From Thalassospira sp. HF15 (lineage in GTDB: Bacteria > Pseudomonadota > Alphaproteobacteria > Rhodospirillales > Thalassospiraceae): 64,000 nt of DNA. Numbering within the stretch: the first letter of the stretch is position 1; the number at the start of each line of letters is the position of its first letter. Under the pieces are notes generated by a model. That model saw nothing but the letters and a program-made list of their open reading frames with translations. It was not told the DNA's origin and did no database searches. The translations under genes and the position numbers were made by a program. This document shows positions 37,383 through 46,417 of this stretch, piece by piece. The DNA lies in NCBI RefSeq assembly GCF_011806525.1, contig NZ_JAAVKI010000004.1, positions 62,001 to 126,000 on the forward strand. Reading direction: 5' to 3'.

Positions 37383-39620
37383 ATGGCTTTAAGTATCAAG
37401 CGCGGCAACAAGCCGTCATCGTCGAAAAAGAAAAACACAAAAAAGACGAACAAAGCTGGACTTGGCGTGCGTGAGAAGTTGGCAGGCGCCTTCTTTCTCG
37501 TCGGTCTGATCGCGATCCTGGCTGCGGCAGTATCGGTTTTCTCCTTTACGAAATTCGGCAACCAGCTTGACAAGATCGCCTACGAGCAACTGCCGCCAAT
37601 GTTCGCAGCTCAGCAGCTCGCAACCACCAGTGCCAAAATTGTCGCCTCGGCACCGCGGATTATCGCGGCTTCCACCGTTGACGAAGAACAGGCGGTCAAG
37701 GCCGACCTTGATGTGATGCTGGCGACGCTTGAAGAAAACCTTTCGGTTCTGAGCCAGTCGGGCCTGCCGGAAGAAACACTTGCCGTCATCGAAACCAATG
37801 GGCACAGCCTTGCCGAAGCCCTGCAGGAACTTCATGAAACCACGATTGAACGTTTTGAAGTCGCGGGCGAACTGTCGGACTCAATTTCCAAGTTCCAGCA
37901 GCTGACCGGCAAATACAACTCGATGATCCAGCCGATCCTGTCGGCATCCCAGACCAACATCACCGCCGTGACCAGTCAGGTCCATGACCTGCGTCAGGCG
38001 GGTGCCTTCATGACCCAGGAACAGGAAGACTCGATCAAGGGCTTGCTGTTCAAACTTGATGAATTGATGGCCGCCCAGGCGCCGATCACGCGACTGGCCA
38101 ACAATGGCGCGGAAATCAGCAACACTGTTCTTTCGGCTGCTTCGTCGAATGACCGCATGCAGCTTCGCATCATGGGGGTTCAGGTGCGTGGTGCTGTTGG
38201 TGTTGTTGCCAACACGATTGCCGAGCTTGAAAACGAGAAACTCAAGAAGTTCTACGAAGGCCTTCTTGGCGATATCAAGAAACTGTCGATGGGACGCAAA
38301 AGCATATCGTCACTGCGCAGCAAGGAACTGAAACTTGCTGACGAACAGATCGACATTGTGGAAGACAGCGCCGAATTTGCCGCCGCCATGGAAGACGGCG
38401 TGAACGCGCTTGTTGGCGACCTTCAGTCGGGCGTCGACAAATCGGCTGACGCTGCAAGCACCCTGACCCAGCAGAGCTCGGTCGTGATGTATGCGGTTGG
38501 TGCCGCCGCGATCGTGATCCCGCTTTTGATCTATCTGATCTATGTGCGGGGCAACCTGTTGCGTCGTCTGGCTGGTCTGCAGAAATCGATGATCTCGCTT
38601 GCAGACGGTGACCTTGACGCATCGGTTCCGTCCGCTGGCAGTGACGAGATTTCTGCCATGGGCCGGGCTGTTGATGTGTTCAAGGCAAATGCGATCAAGG
38701 TCCGCGACATGCAGGCCGAGGAAGAGCGCCTTAATCGTGAACGTAACGAAGCGCTGCGCGATGAGTTGCTGTCGCTTGCGGACAACCTTCAAGGTGAGGT
38801 CGAAAGTGCCGTCGGCGAGATCGCGGCCCTTGCAGAACAGTTGCAAGGTGTTTCCGGTCAGATGACGGACAGTGCCGAACTGGTATCAGGGCAGAGCGAC
38901 GAAGTGTCGAAATCTGCTGATGAGGCCACCGGCAATGTGGAAACCGTTGCTTCGGCGACCGAGCAGCTTTCAAGCTCGAATGCGGAAATCAACCGTCAGA
39001 TGGCGGAGACCACCCGTATTTCGAACGAAGCGGCGAAACGCGCACAGCACACCAACGATCTGGTCAACAGCCTGTCACAGTCGGCCAGCCGCATTGGTGA
39101 GGTGATTGCCCTTATCACGGACATTGCCGAGCAGACCAACCTTCTGGCACTTAACGCCACCATTGAGGCCGCGCGTGCCGGGGATGCTGGCAAGGGCTTT
39201 GCCGTTGTCGCAGCCGAGGTCAAAAACCTTGCTAACCAGACTGAAAAGGCCACCGAGGAAATCTCGGGCCAGATCACCGGCATTCAGAAGGCCACCGGTG
39301 AATCTGTCACCGCCATTGGCGAGATCGGCTCGATCATTGACAGCCTCAATGAGATCGCGACGACCATTTCGGCAGCTGTCGAACAGCAAGGTGCCGCAAC
39401 CGACGAGATCACGCGCAACGTGCGTGGTGCAGCAGACCGCACCCGTGCGGTGTCCGCATCAATCGCCGAGGTTGCCAACGAGACCGGCCGTACCGGCCAA
39501 CTGTCTGGTGAGGTCCTGACCACGTCACGTTCTGCATCGGAAAAAGTCAGCGAAATGCGCACCCGCATTTCCAGCATTCTCGATGACCTGCGCCAACAGG
39601 CCCGCGATCGCGCGGCCTGA
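37383..39620 (+). CDS. Methyl-accepting chemotaxis protein, copy 2
   Basis: 745 residues from ATG 37383 (MALSIKRG). It has a strongly basic cytoplasmic lead (Lys-rich, residues 5-25) that copy 1 lacks, a first helix at about 33-55, a helical periplasmic sensor, second helix near 390-410, HAMP, and the same signalling tip ([20 protein letters not shown]). Sensor parts share a common opening ([20 protein letters not shown] versus [20 protein letters not shown] in copy 1), so they may sense related ligands. Frame is open to 37284, but no ribosome site supports it. Confidence 0.93.
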   Translation: MALSIKRGNKPSSSKKKNTKKTNKAGLGVREKLAGAFFLVGLIAILAAAVSVFSFTKFGNQLDKIAYEQLPPMFAAQQLATTSAKIVASAPRIIAASTVDEEQAVKADLDVMLATLEENLSVLSQSGLPEETLAVIETNGHSLAEALQELHETTIERFEVAGELSDSISKFQQLTGKYNSMIQPILSASQTNITAVTSQVHDLRQAGAFMTQEQEDSIKGLLFKLDELMAAQAPITRLANNGAEISNTVLSAASSNDRMQLRIMGVQVRGAVGVVANTIAELENEKLKKFYEGLLGDIKKLSMGRKSISSLRSKELKLADEQIDIVEDSAEFAAAMEDGVNALVGDLQSGVDKSADAASTLTQQSSVVMYAVGAAAIVIPLLIYLIYVRGNLLRRLAGLQKSMISLADGDLDASVPSAGSDEISAMGRAVDVFKANAIKVRDMQAEEERLNRERNEALRDELLSLADNLQGEVESAVGEIAALAEQLQGVSGQMTDSAELVSGQSDEVSKSADEATGNVETVASATEQLSSSNAEINRQMAETTRISNEAAKRAQHTNDLVNSLSQSASRIGEVIALITDIAEQTNLLALNATIEAARAGDAGKGFAVVAAEVKNLANQTEKATEEISGQITGIQKATGESVTAIGEIGSIIDSLNEIATTISAAVEQQGAATDEITRNVRGAADRTRAVSASIAEVANETGRTGQLSGEVLTTSRSASEKVSEMRTRISSILDDLRQQARDRAA

Positions 39621-39644
39621 TCGGAACCAAACATCTGAAATGAC

Positions 39645-39675
39645 AAAGGCCCGCCATATGGCGGGCCTTTTTCGT
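39645..39675. terminator. Terminator of chemoreceptor copy 2, shared with ymdB-like gene
   Basis: AAAGGCCCGCC (39645-39655), loop ATAT, GGCGGGCCTTT (39660-39670) then TTCGTT. Close copy of the 37027 terminator, including the preceding TGACAAA. Confidence 0.92.
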
Positions 39676-39698
39676 TGGGCGGGAATAAAGCCGAGGCC

Positions 39699-40514
39699 TC
39701 AGGCGCTGGGCCAGCTGCCTTTGAGGCGTCCACCGATACGCACCGGCTCAATTCGCTTGGCAAGACCCGTCTTGTCATCGGTTTCCACATAAACACCACA
39801 CACCGTTGCCGGGCCATCTGCAGGTTCGAACCGACCGGACGGCATCTTGGTGATGAATTTGCGGACCGAGTTTTCCTTTTTCATGCCGATAACGGAATCA
39901 AAATCGCCGCACATGCCAACGTCGGTCTGATAAGCCGTGCCATTTGGCAGGATCTGGGCATCGGCGGTCGGCACATGCGTATGAGTCCCCAGAACCAGGG
40001 ATGCCCGCCCGTCACAATGATGGCCAAACGCCATTTTTTCCGAGGTGGTTTCCGCATGGAAATCAAGGATCACGGCATCAACATTCTTGCCAAGTTTGTG
40101 TTTGGCAAACAGTTTGTTGGCCCCTTGGAACGGACAAGACAACGGATCCATGAACAGACGTCCCATCATGTTGATGACGCAGACCTTCTTGCCCGACTTG
40201 GTCTTGAAGACATAATCGCCATTTCCCGGCGTACCATCCGGGAAGTTCCACGGACGCAGCAATTTCTCATCTTCGTCGATATAGGCGATGATTTCGCGCT
40301 GATCCCAGACATGGTTGCCTGTCGTCAGGACATCGGCACCAGCGGCGTAGAATTCCTTGCAGATTTTGGCTGTGACGCCAAAGCCGTGCGCCGCGTTTTC
40401 GACATTCACCACCGCGATATCAACGGACAAACGATCGCGCAGCATGGGGAGCGCTTCGAGCGCCGCCGTACGTCCGGTTTGCCCTAGAACGTCGCCAAGA
40501 TGAAGTAAACGCAT
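39699..40514 (-). CDS. YmdB-type metallophosphoesterase (TIGR00282 family)
   Basis: 271 residues. Calcineurin-like metal ligands in LHLGDVLGQTGR, NVENAAHGFG, LTTGNHVWDQ, DFHAETTSEK and VLGTHTHVPTADA. Family members hydrolyse 2',3'-cyclic nucleotides (Bacillus YmdB). In many alphaproteobacteria it lies beside zapA, the 6S RNA gene and the 5-formyl-THF cyclo-ligase gene; here the ligase gene is absent and 6S RNA abuts it directly. Confidence 0.92.
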   Translation of the reverse strand: MRLLHLGDVLGQTGRTAALEALPMLRDRLSVDIAVVNVENAAHGFGVTAKICKEFYAAGADVLTTGNHVWDQREIIAYIDEDEKLLRPWNFPDGTPGNGDYVFKTKSGKKVCVINMMGRLFMDPLSCPFQGANKLFAKHKLGKNVDAVILDFHAETTSEKMAFGHHCDGRASLVLGTHTHVPTADAQILPNGTAYQTDVGMCGDFDSVIGMKKENSVRKFITKMPSGRFEPADGPATVCGVYVETDDKTGLAKRIEPVRIGGRLKGSWPSA

Positions 40515-40624
40515 TGTGCTTCCTGTAGTACGTCAGCCAGCAGGCAGACATGTTTTGTTTAATGCACCCTGCCCCGGGACGCATGACCGGCATCGCGAAA
40601 TGGAAAAGGGAGTTTTAGCAGAAT

Positions 40625-40795
40625 AATCGGGAGCCACCACTGCCGTTGGCCATTTGGTAATTCCTCGTGACCTGCGAGTGCAGGTGGGCGCCGTATAACG
40701 AGACCACGGCCTCGACAGGGACAGCTCCCTAGAGAAATGAGCATCGGCCCCGGGAATTAGCGAACCTGACGAACAGGGCAGCCCCCTAGGTGCTG
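40625..40795 (-). ncRNA. ssrS: 6S RNA
   Basis: About 171 nt downstream of zapA, the usual place. On the minus strand it opens CCTAGGGGGCTGCCCTGTTC and shows alphaproteobacterial 6S landmarks: hairpin GCCGT/ACGGC (40690-40710), the conserved GGCGCCCACCTG with hairpin ACCTGC/GCAGGT (40670-40685), and a 3' arm AACGGCAG...GGCTCCC. The closing stem pairs GGGGG-CTGCC (5' arm, 40777-40786) with GGCAG...CTCCC (40629-40644). Binds sigma70 RNA polymerase in stationary phase. Ends are estimated to within some 10 nt. Confidence 0.82.
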
Positions 40796-40933
40796 GGTTC
40801 TTGATCGCCGCGAACGGCGCATCGCAAACGGTCAGCGACCGGAACTTAGTCTTCGACTAGCTGAATTTCAAGTAGATTGCGTAATTTCAGGCAACAGGTG
40901 AAGCAGCCATGCAGCAGGCGAATAACCGTCTGA

Positions 40934-41278
40934 TCAGTCTTTGCCAAGCCGATCCGCAAGTGCTTCGACCCGTTCGGCCATGCTGTCAATATTATCTGCC
41001 AGCGCGTCGCTTTCGGCAGCGGTAAGACTACCGGGGTCCGGTTCAGCTGCTTGGCTGGCTGGATTATCGAGTTTCTCGTGTGCCATGCCCAGTTCATCTG
41101 CAATCAGAAGACTGGTCATGACCAGCAGGCGCTGTTCGCCAATCTGACCGACCGCGTCCGAGATTTCCTTGACCCGCTCGTCGACATACTTGGCAAGCGC
41201 ATGAATGCGATCTTCCTGACCGTCGTCGCACGCGATGTCGTAGCTGCGACCGTTAATGCGAATGGAAACCTGTGCCAT
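40934..41278 (-). CDS. zapA: Cell division protein ZapA
   Basis: 114 residues. N-terminal globular part (VSIRINGRSYDIACDDGQED) and a C-terminal coiled coil from about residue 78. Crosslinks FtsZ filaments. The middle segment LLVMTSLLIADEL is the dimer/tetramer helix. 3 bp after its upstream neighbour, thus one operon, and followed by 6S RNA. Confidence 0.94.
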   Translation of the reverse strand: MAQVSIRINGRSYDIACDDGQEDRIHALAKYVDERVKEISDAVGQIGEQRLLVMTSLLIADELGMAHEKLDNPASQAAEPDPGSLTAAESDALADNIDSMAERVEALADRLGKD

Positions 41279-41281
41279 CGG

Positions 41282-41548
41282 TTATGCCTGTTTCTTTGCG
41301 GGTGCTTCATCAAGGACGAGTTTTAGCTGATCAACCGCGCCATCAAGGCGATTTGAAACCGTCTCGGTGGTGCGGCTGAGCCGGTCGTAATCTTCGCGAA
41401 GGGCCGAAAGCTGTCCGCGCAGGGCTTCGACTTCTGCCGTATCAGCGTTTGCGCTTTGGCTTTTGGCGTCGATTGCCGACTCCGCAACCGTTTCCAGACG
41501 TTCCAATGCTGCTTTCAGCCGATCACTTGCCTGTTGCAACCGCGACAT
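41282..41548 (-). CDS. zauP: ZauP-like coiled-coil protein (ZapA-upstream protein, DUF4164 type)
   Basis: 88 residues, almost entirely heptad-repeat helix (SDRLKAALERLETVAESA, then ALRGQLSALREDYDRLSRTT). In Caulobacter the coiled-coil protein encoded just upstream of zapA, ZauP, binds ZapA and condenses the Z-ring; position, size and coiled-coil content match. Sequence of such proteins drifts, so the name rests mainly on context. Confidence 0.8.
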   Translation of the reverse strand: MSRLQQASDRLKAALERLETVAESAIDAKSQSANADTAEVEALRGQLSALREDYDRLSRTTETVSNRLDGAVDQLKLVLDEAPAKKQA

Positions 41549-41957
41549 GATCCTACCCGAGTGTTTGCTGTTTACCCAAAGATTGCAGACCCCAATTGTC
41601 TGCGGCGACTCATCAGATGCCGATCTGACCTGTTGAAGATGTCATGATCATGGCTGATTTAACATCAGAGATTCCGATCAACAACCGTTTTACCCGGACT
41701 TCCTGCAAAACCGGTTTGATCCAAAGACCTTGCCGTTATCCTGAATCACGGAACGGTCGCCGCCAACATGTGGAATTGACGCGCAATCAGACATCGCGAA
41801 TGCCCGTTGGGTTAATCTGATTTCAGATAACATGGCAGTTTTTCGATAGAAGCGGTTGACGTATGCCCCCTGTAAGGGCATCTTCCGCGCGAATTCCGTT
41901 AATAAATGGAAAAGTGTTTTCATCGCCCGACCGCGAAACCCCCAGGAACCGCATCAC
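41549..41957. promoter_or_regulatory. Divergent promoter region between zauP-zapA and tkt
   Basis: No gene seen in 409 bases. An inverted repeat GCAGAC-N7-GTCTGC (41585-41603) sits 37 bp upstream of zauP. Another, ATCTG-ATTT-CAGAT (41815-41828), lies 130 bp upstream of tkt and could be an operator for central-carbon control. Confidence 0.35.
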
Positions 41958-43940
41958 ATGACGACGCAAGTAGAACACAACCGCATGGCCAATGCCATCC
42001 GCTTCCTCTCGGCCGAAGCTGTCGAGAAAGCCAAATCCGGTCACCCGGGCATGCCGATGGGCATGGCAGACGTTGCGACTGTTCTTTATACCAAATTCTT
42101 GAAATTCGATCCGAAGCACCCGAACTGGCCGGACCGCGACCGTTTTATCCTGTCCGCAGGTCACGGTTCGATGCTTCTGTATTCTCTTCTGCACCTGACC
42201 GGGTATGAAGATTTCGATCTTGATCAGATCAAGAATTTCCGTCAGATGGGCTATCGCACCGCGGGCCACCCGGAATATGGCCACGGCGAAGGCATTGAAA
42301 CCACCACTGGCCCGCTGGGTCAGGGTATTGCAACGTCTGTCGGTTTCGCCCTTGGCGAGCGCATCATGAATGCCCGCTTTGGTAATGACGTTGTTGACCA
42401 CTACACTTATGTGATTGCCGGTGACGGTTGCCTGATGGAAGGTATTTCCCAGGAAGCCATTTCGATGGCCGGTCACATGAAACTGTCGAAACTCATCGTT
42501 CTGTTCGATGACAACGGCATTTCGATTGATGGTCCGACCTCGCTTTCGACTTCGGAAGATCACAAGAAGCGCTTTGAAGCTGCGGGCTGGGATGTCCAGC
42601 AGATTGACGGTCACGACCCGGCCGCGATTGAAGCGGCGATTGCCAAAGCCAAAACCACCAACACCCCGTCGATGATTGCATGCAAAACCGAAATCGGTTT
42701 TGGCGCACCGACCAAAGGTGGCACGTCAGCAACGCACGGCGCACCGCTTGGTGCCGAAGAACTGGCCGGCATGCGCAAGAAACTCGGCTGGGATTCCGAG
42801 CCGTTTGAAATCCCGGCAGACATCCGTGAAGCCTGGCTTTCTGCTGGTTCGCGCGGTGCCGAGGACTTCAACGCGTGGGGTTCCCGTTTTGAAGGTCTTG
42901 ATGCAGGTCTGAAAGACGAGTTCGAACGTCGTATCGAAGGCAAGCTTCCGGAAAACTGGATCGAAGCGTTCAACGACTACAAAAAACAGATCACCGAAGA
43001 CAAGCCGAAGGTCGCGACCCGCAAGGCGTCCGAGAATGTTCTCGAAGTGCTGACCAAGGCAATCCCGGAAATGATCGGCGGCTCTGCCGACCTGACCGGC
43101 TCGAACAACACCAAGACCAGTGTTCAGGCACCGATCACCGCCGACGGCGGCTATGAAGGTGCTTACATCTACTACGGTATTCGTGAGCACGGCATGGCTG
43201 CTGCCATGAACGGTCTGGCGCTTCATGGTGGTGTTCTGCCTTATGGCGGTACCTTCCTGGTCTTCACCGATTACTGCCGCCCGGCGATCCGTCTTTCGGC
43301 CCTGATGAACCAGCGCGTTGTTTACGTCATGACCCATGATTCCATCGGTCTTGGCGAAGACGGCCCGACCCATCAGCCGGTCGAACATGTTGCGTCGCTG
43401 CGCGCCATGCCGAACGTGACCGTGATCCGCCCGGCCGATGCGGTTGAGACCGCCGAAGCATGGGCAATGTCGATCACCAACGAAAGCGGCCCGACCATTC
43501 TGGCACTGACCCGTCAGAACCTGCCGGTACTGCGCACCGAATACCGCGAAGACAACCTTGTTGCCCGCGGCGGTTACGTTATTTCCGATTGCGACGGCGA
43601 CCGTCAGGGCACCCTGATCGCCACCGGTTCGGAAGTCGAAATTGCAGTTGACGCACAGGCGAAGCTGAAAGCAGACGGCATAAATGCTGCTGTTGTTTCG
43701 CTGCCAAGCTGGGAACTGTTTGACGCCCAGTCGCCGGAATACCGCAAGGAAGTTCTGGGCAGCGCACCGCGCGTTGCCATCGAGGCGCTTTCGGTGTTTG
43801 GCTGGGAAAAATATGTTGGCGATAACGGCAAGGTTATCGGCATGCACGGTTTTGGTGCCTCGGCACCGGCCCCGGTCCTTTACGAGCATTTCGGCATCAC
43901 TGCCGACGCGCTGGTCAAAGCGGCCAAAGAACTGGTTTGA
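41958..43940 (+). CDS. tkt: Transketolase
   Basis: 660 residues, full length. Thiamine-diphosphate enzyme of the non-oxidative pentose phosphate pathway. MANAIRFLSAEAVEKAKSGHPG start region, GHGSMLLYSLLHLTGY, the ThDP motif GDGCLMEGISQEA ending at GDDN-like LFDDNGISIDG, and GIREHGMAAAMNGLALHGG. AGGAA precedes the ATG at 41958; the frame from 41856 lacks one. 113 bp before gap, with a terminator between. Confidence 0.97.
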   Translation: MTTQVEHNRMANAIRFLSAEAVEKAKSGHPGMPMGMADVATVLYTKFLKFDPKHPNWPDRDRFILSAGHGSMLLYSLLHLTGYEDFDLDQIKNFRQMGYRTAGHPEYGHGEGIETTTGPLGQGIATSVGFALGERIMNARFGNDVVDHYTYVIAGDGCLMEGISQEAISMAGHMKLSKLIVLFDDNGISIDGPTSLSTSEDHKKRFEAAGWDVQQIDGHDPAAIEAAIAKAKTTNTPSMIACKTEIGFGAPTKGGTSATHGAPLGAEELAGMRKKLGWDSEPFEIPADIREAWLSAGSRGAEDFNAWGSRFEGLDAGLKDEFERRIEGKLPENWIEAFNDYKKQITEDKPKVATRKASENVLEVLTKAIPEMIGGSADLTGSNNTKTSVQAPITADGGYEGAYIYYGIREHGMAAAMNGLALHGGVLPYGGTFLVFTDYCRPAIRLSALMNQRVVYVMTHDSIGLGEDGPTHQPVEHVASLRAMPNVTVIRPADAVETAEAWAMSITNESGPTILALTRQNLPVLRTEYREDNLVARGGYVISDCDGDRQGTLIATGSEVEIAVDAQAKLKADGINAAVVSLPSWELFDAQSPEYRKEVLGSAPRVAIEALSVFGWEKYVGDNGKVIGMHGFGASAPAPVLYEHFGITADALVKAAKELV

Positions 43941-43947
43941 TTTACAG

Positions 43948-43982
43948 GGCCGGGTCGGTAACATGCCGATCCGGCCTTTTTT
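43948..43982 (+). terminator. Terminator of tkt
   Basis: GGCCGGGTCGG (43948-43958) pairs with CCGATCCGGCC (43966-43976), 11 bp with one G-U, followed by TTTTTT. Confidence 0.93.
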
Positions 43983-44053
43983 CTATGGGTCATTGACCCT
44001 AAGCCGTGATTGATACTCCCCAGGTAGCAATCATTATAATTTTGGAGGGATGA

Positions 44054-45061
44054 ATGGCTATTCGCGTAGCGATTAATGGTTTTGGCCGTATCGGCCGTCT
44101 GGTTCTGCGTTCTATCGTTGAAAGCGGTCGCACCGACGTTGAAGTTGTTGCCATCAACGACCTGGGTGACGTCAACACCAACGCACATCTTCTGAAATAT
44201 GATTCCGTTCATGGCGTTCTGGCCAATGACGTCAAAGCCGAAGGCGACAACCTCGTCATTGACGGCAAGGCGATCAAGGTCTGCTCCGAGCGTGACCCGG
44301 CAAACCTGCCGTGGGCTTCGCTGAACGTTGATATCGCGTTTGAGTGCACCGGCATCTTCCTTGACGAAGCGGGTGCAGGCAAGCACCTGACCGCAGGTGC
44401 CAAGCGCGTTCTGATCTCTGCCCCGGCAAAGGGCGACATCAAAACCGTTGTTTACGGTGTTAACTCTGACAGCCTGTCGGCAGATGACGTGATTGTTTCG
44501 AACGCATCCTGCACGACGAACTGCCTTGCACCGGTTGCAGACGTTCTGAACAAGACCGTTGGCATCACCAAGGGCTTCATGACCACCGTTCACGCCTTCA
44601 CCGGCGACCAGAACACCGTCGACAGCCTGCATAAAGACCTGCGTCGTGCACGTTCGGCATCGCTTTCGATGATCCCGACCTCGACCGGTGCAGCCAAGGC
44701 TGTTGGCCTTGTTCTGCCGGAACTCAAAGGCAAGCTGGACGGTACCGCGATCCGCGTCCCGACCCCGAACGTCTCGATGGTCGATTTGACCTTTGTTGCT
44801 GGTCGTGACACCACCGTTGATGAAATCAACGCAGCGATCAAGGACGCAGCAAACGGCCCGCTTAAAGGCGTTCTTGGCGTTTGCGAAGCACCGCTGGTTT
44901 CGGTTGACTTCAACCACAACCCGAACAGCTCGACCTTTGATGCGACCCAGACCCAGGTCATGGACGGCAACTTCGTTCGTATCCTGTCCTGGTATGACAA
45001 TGAGTGGGGCTTCTCCAACCGTATGAGCGACACCGCTGTCGCCATGGCGAAGTTCCTCTAA
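44054..45061 (+). CDS. gap: Glyceraldehyde-3-phosphate dehydrogenase, type I
   Basis: 335 residues. NAD site INGFGRIGRLVLR, the catalytic cysteine in SNASCTTNCLAP, the His of TVHAFTGDQN, and RAASLS-like RARSASLSMIPTSTGAAKAV. Glycolytic/gluconeogenic enzyme. GGAGGG lies 3-8 nt before the ATG. A perfect TATAAT at 44035-44040 would put a start site almost on the ribosome site, so it may not be the working -10 element. Confidence 0.98.
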   Translation: MAIRVAINGFGRIGRLVLRSIVESGRTDVEVVAINDLGDVNTNAHLLKYDSVHGVLANDVKAEGDNLVIDGKAIKVCSERDPANLPWASLNVDIAFECTGIFLDEAGAGKHLTAGAKRVLISAPAKGDIKTVVYGVNSDSLSADDVIVSNASCTTNCLAPVADVLNKTVGITKGFMTTVHAFTGDQNTVDSLHKDLRRARSASLSMIPTSTGAAKAVGLVLPELKGKLDGTAIRVPTPNVSMVDLTFVAGRDTTVDEINAAIKDAANGPLKGVLGVCEAPLVSVDFNHNPNSSTFDATQTQVMDGNFVRILSWYDNEWGFSNRMSDTAVAMAKFL

Positions 45062-45084
45062 GCATCGCTTAGATTCGAATTTGT

Positions 45085-45121
45085 AAAGTGCCCGAGGTTC
45101 TGCTTCGGGCACTTTTCTTTT
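45085..45121 (+). terminator. Terminator of gap
   Basis: AAAGTGCCCGA (45085-45095), 9-nt loop, TCGGGCACTTT (45105-45115), then TCTTTT. Confidence 0.93.
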
Positions 45122-45181
45122 GCCTGCCAATCCGTCACTGTTTAGGCGAGATGCCCCGCAAGACAAACAGGAGTCCGGCCC

Positions 45182-45904
45182 GTGAGCCTTCTTTTCAAGG
45201 AACTTGATTATCGCCCGACACCGATGGGGGTTTTAAGCCTGCGTCGCCGACGTGAGCTGAGCCTTGATATCGATGTCTATGAAATCAAGCTTGATGAAGA
45301 ATATCTGATGTCGAGCCTGTTTACCGATGCCGAGATAGCGCTGGCTGATCTGGGGCTGGCGGAACTGGACGGTGAGAACCTTGATGTCGTGGTTGGCGGG
45401 CTTGGACTTGGCTATACCGCCAAGGCAGCGCTTGATAATCCCAAGACAGGCAAGCTGACTGTGCTTGATACCCTGCCCGAAGTCATTGAATGGCAGCAGC
45501 AAGGCTTGTTGCCATTGGGCGAGCAGCTTTCAAATGATCCGCGTTGCGCGCTGGTGCATGGCGATTTCTTTGCCGCGTCCTTGTCCGACACGCCGGGCAT
45601 GAACCCGGAAGCGCCCGAAACATTGCATGACGCCATCCTGCTTGATGTTGATCACTCACCGGGCAATGTCCTGCATGAAGACCACAAGCGCCTTTACACC
45701 AAAGATGGTCTGGCAAAGCTTGCCACCCATCTCGTGCCCGGCGGGATCTTTGCCCTGTGGTCGACGGAACTGCCCGAGCCATGGTTTGAAGAAAACCTGC
45801 AGTCGGCGTTCGAGACCATCCGGGCCGATGTCATTAAATTCAAACATCCGCTGATTGACCGTGAAGATATCAACACGGTCTATGTCGCGCGCACCAAGGC
45901 ATAA
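45182..45904 (+). CDS. Spermidine synthase-like (polyamine aminopropyltransferase-fold) protein
   Basis: 240 residues. Rossmann methyltransferase-type fold with the spermidine-synthase-like glycine loop VVVGGLGLGYTAKAAL, an acidic residue after the second strand (VLDTLPEVIEW), the acidic HGDFFA motif and AILLDVDHSP. The classic decarboxy-AdoMet-binding GGGDGG is not present, so it may be a methyltransferase-like relative of unknown substrate. GTG start with AGGAG 8 nt upstream. Followed 9 bp later by an unknown gene. Confidence 0.8.
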   Translation: MSLLFKELDYRPTPMGVLSLRRRRELSLDIDVYEIKLDEEYLMSSLFTDAEIALADLGLAELDGENLDVVVGGLGLGYTAKAALDNPKTGKLTVLDTLPEVIEWQQQGLLPLGEQLSNDPRCALVHGDFFAASLSDTPGMNPEAPETLHDAILLDVDHSPGNVLHEDHKRLYTKDGLAKLATHLVPGGIFALWSTELPEPWFEENLQSAFETIRADVIKFKHPLIDREDINTVYVARTKA

Positions 45905-45913
45905 GCGTTCACC

Positions 45914-46354
45914 ATGACCGCCCTGCCCGATCCCGTCATTCGCATTCATGGCATCACTGGCGCCCGGTCCGCCTGCCGGGTGATGGGGAACCGCGCCTTT
46001 GCGCTGCTATCGCCCGATCACGCCGCCCAATCACATGGGGCACAGTGGTTTGCCGATCTGATCAGGCTTGTGCGTGAAGAATTCCCATCATGTGATTTCA
46101 AGGCTGTTCTTGATTGTCGTGGACGGGTATCCGGGGCGCTTGCCGCGATTGAGCTTGGGCTTGATGCGGTGATTGTCGACCCCTTACCCGCTGATCAGCT
46201 TGAAAACCTTCGGGATATGGCGCGTCAGGCCGATAGCAGGGTCATGACCGAACTCCCTGATTCTGACGTGCTCTATCAGATGGCCGATGACATCCTGCCG
46301 GATAAAGAACTGGATAAACGGCTGCTTGCGCACTTGGCGATGATTGCGCGCTAG
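45914..46354 (+). CDS. Hypothetical cytosolic protein
   Basis: 146 residues, no signal peptide or membrane segment. An alpha/beta pattern (FKAVLDCRGRVSGALAAIEL, then DAVIVDPLPADQLENLRDMA) looks like a small Rossmann-like or TIM-barrel fragment, but no family was recognised. The 9-bp gap to the spermidine-synthase-like gene implies co-expression; thiE starts 63 bp later. Confidence 0.7.
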   Translation: MTALPDPVIRIHGITGARSACRVMGNRAFALLSPDHAAQSHGAQWFADLIRLVREEFPSCDFKAVLDCRGRVSGALAAIELGLDAVIVDPLPADQLENLRDMARQADSRVMTELPDSDVLYQMADDILPDKELDKRLLAHLAMIAR

Positions 46355-46417
46355 GCAATTGCCAAAACCTGCGTCAAAGGTTACATAACACGCAGGAAAT
46401 CATCAGGAATTATCATC

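Noticed and set aside
44035-44040. Perfect TATAAT as the gap -10 element
   Set aside because: Transcription would start almost at the Shine-Dalgarno sequence, leaving too short a leader; no good -35 at 17 bp.
42726-45166. Long minus-strand frames opposite tkt and gap
   Set aside because: Antisense shadows of two certain genes, with no start signal or family resemblance.
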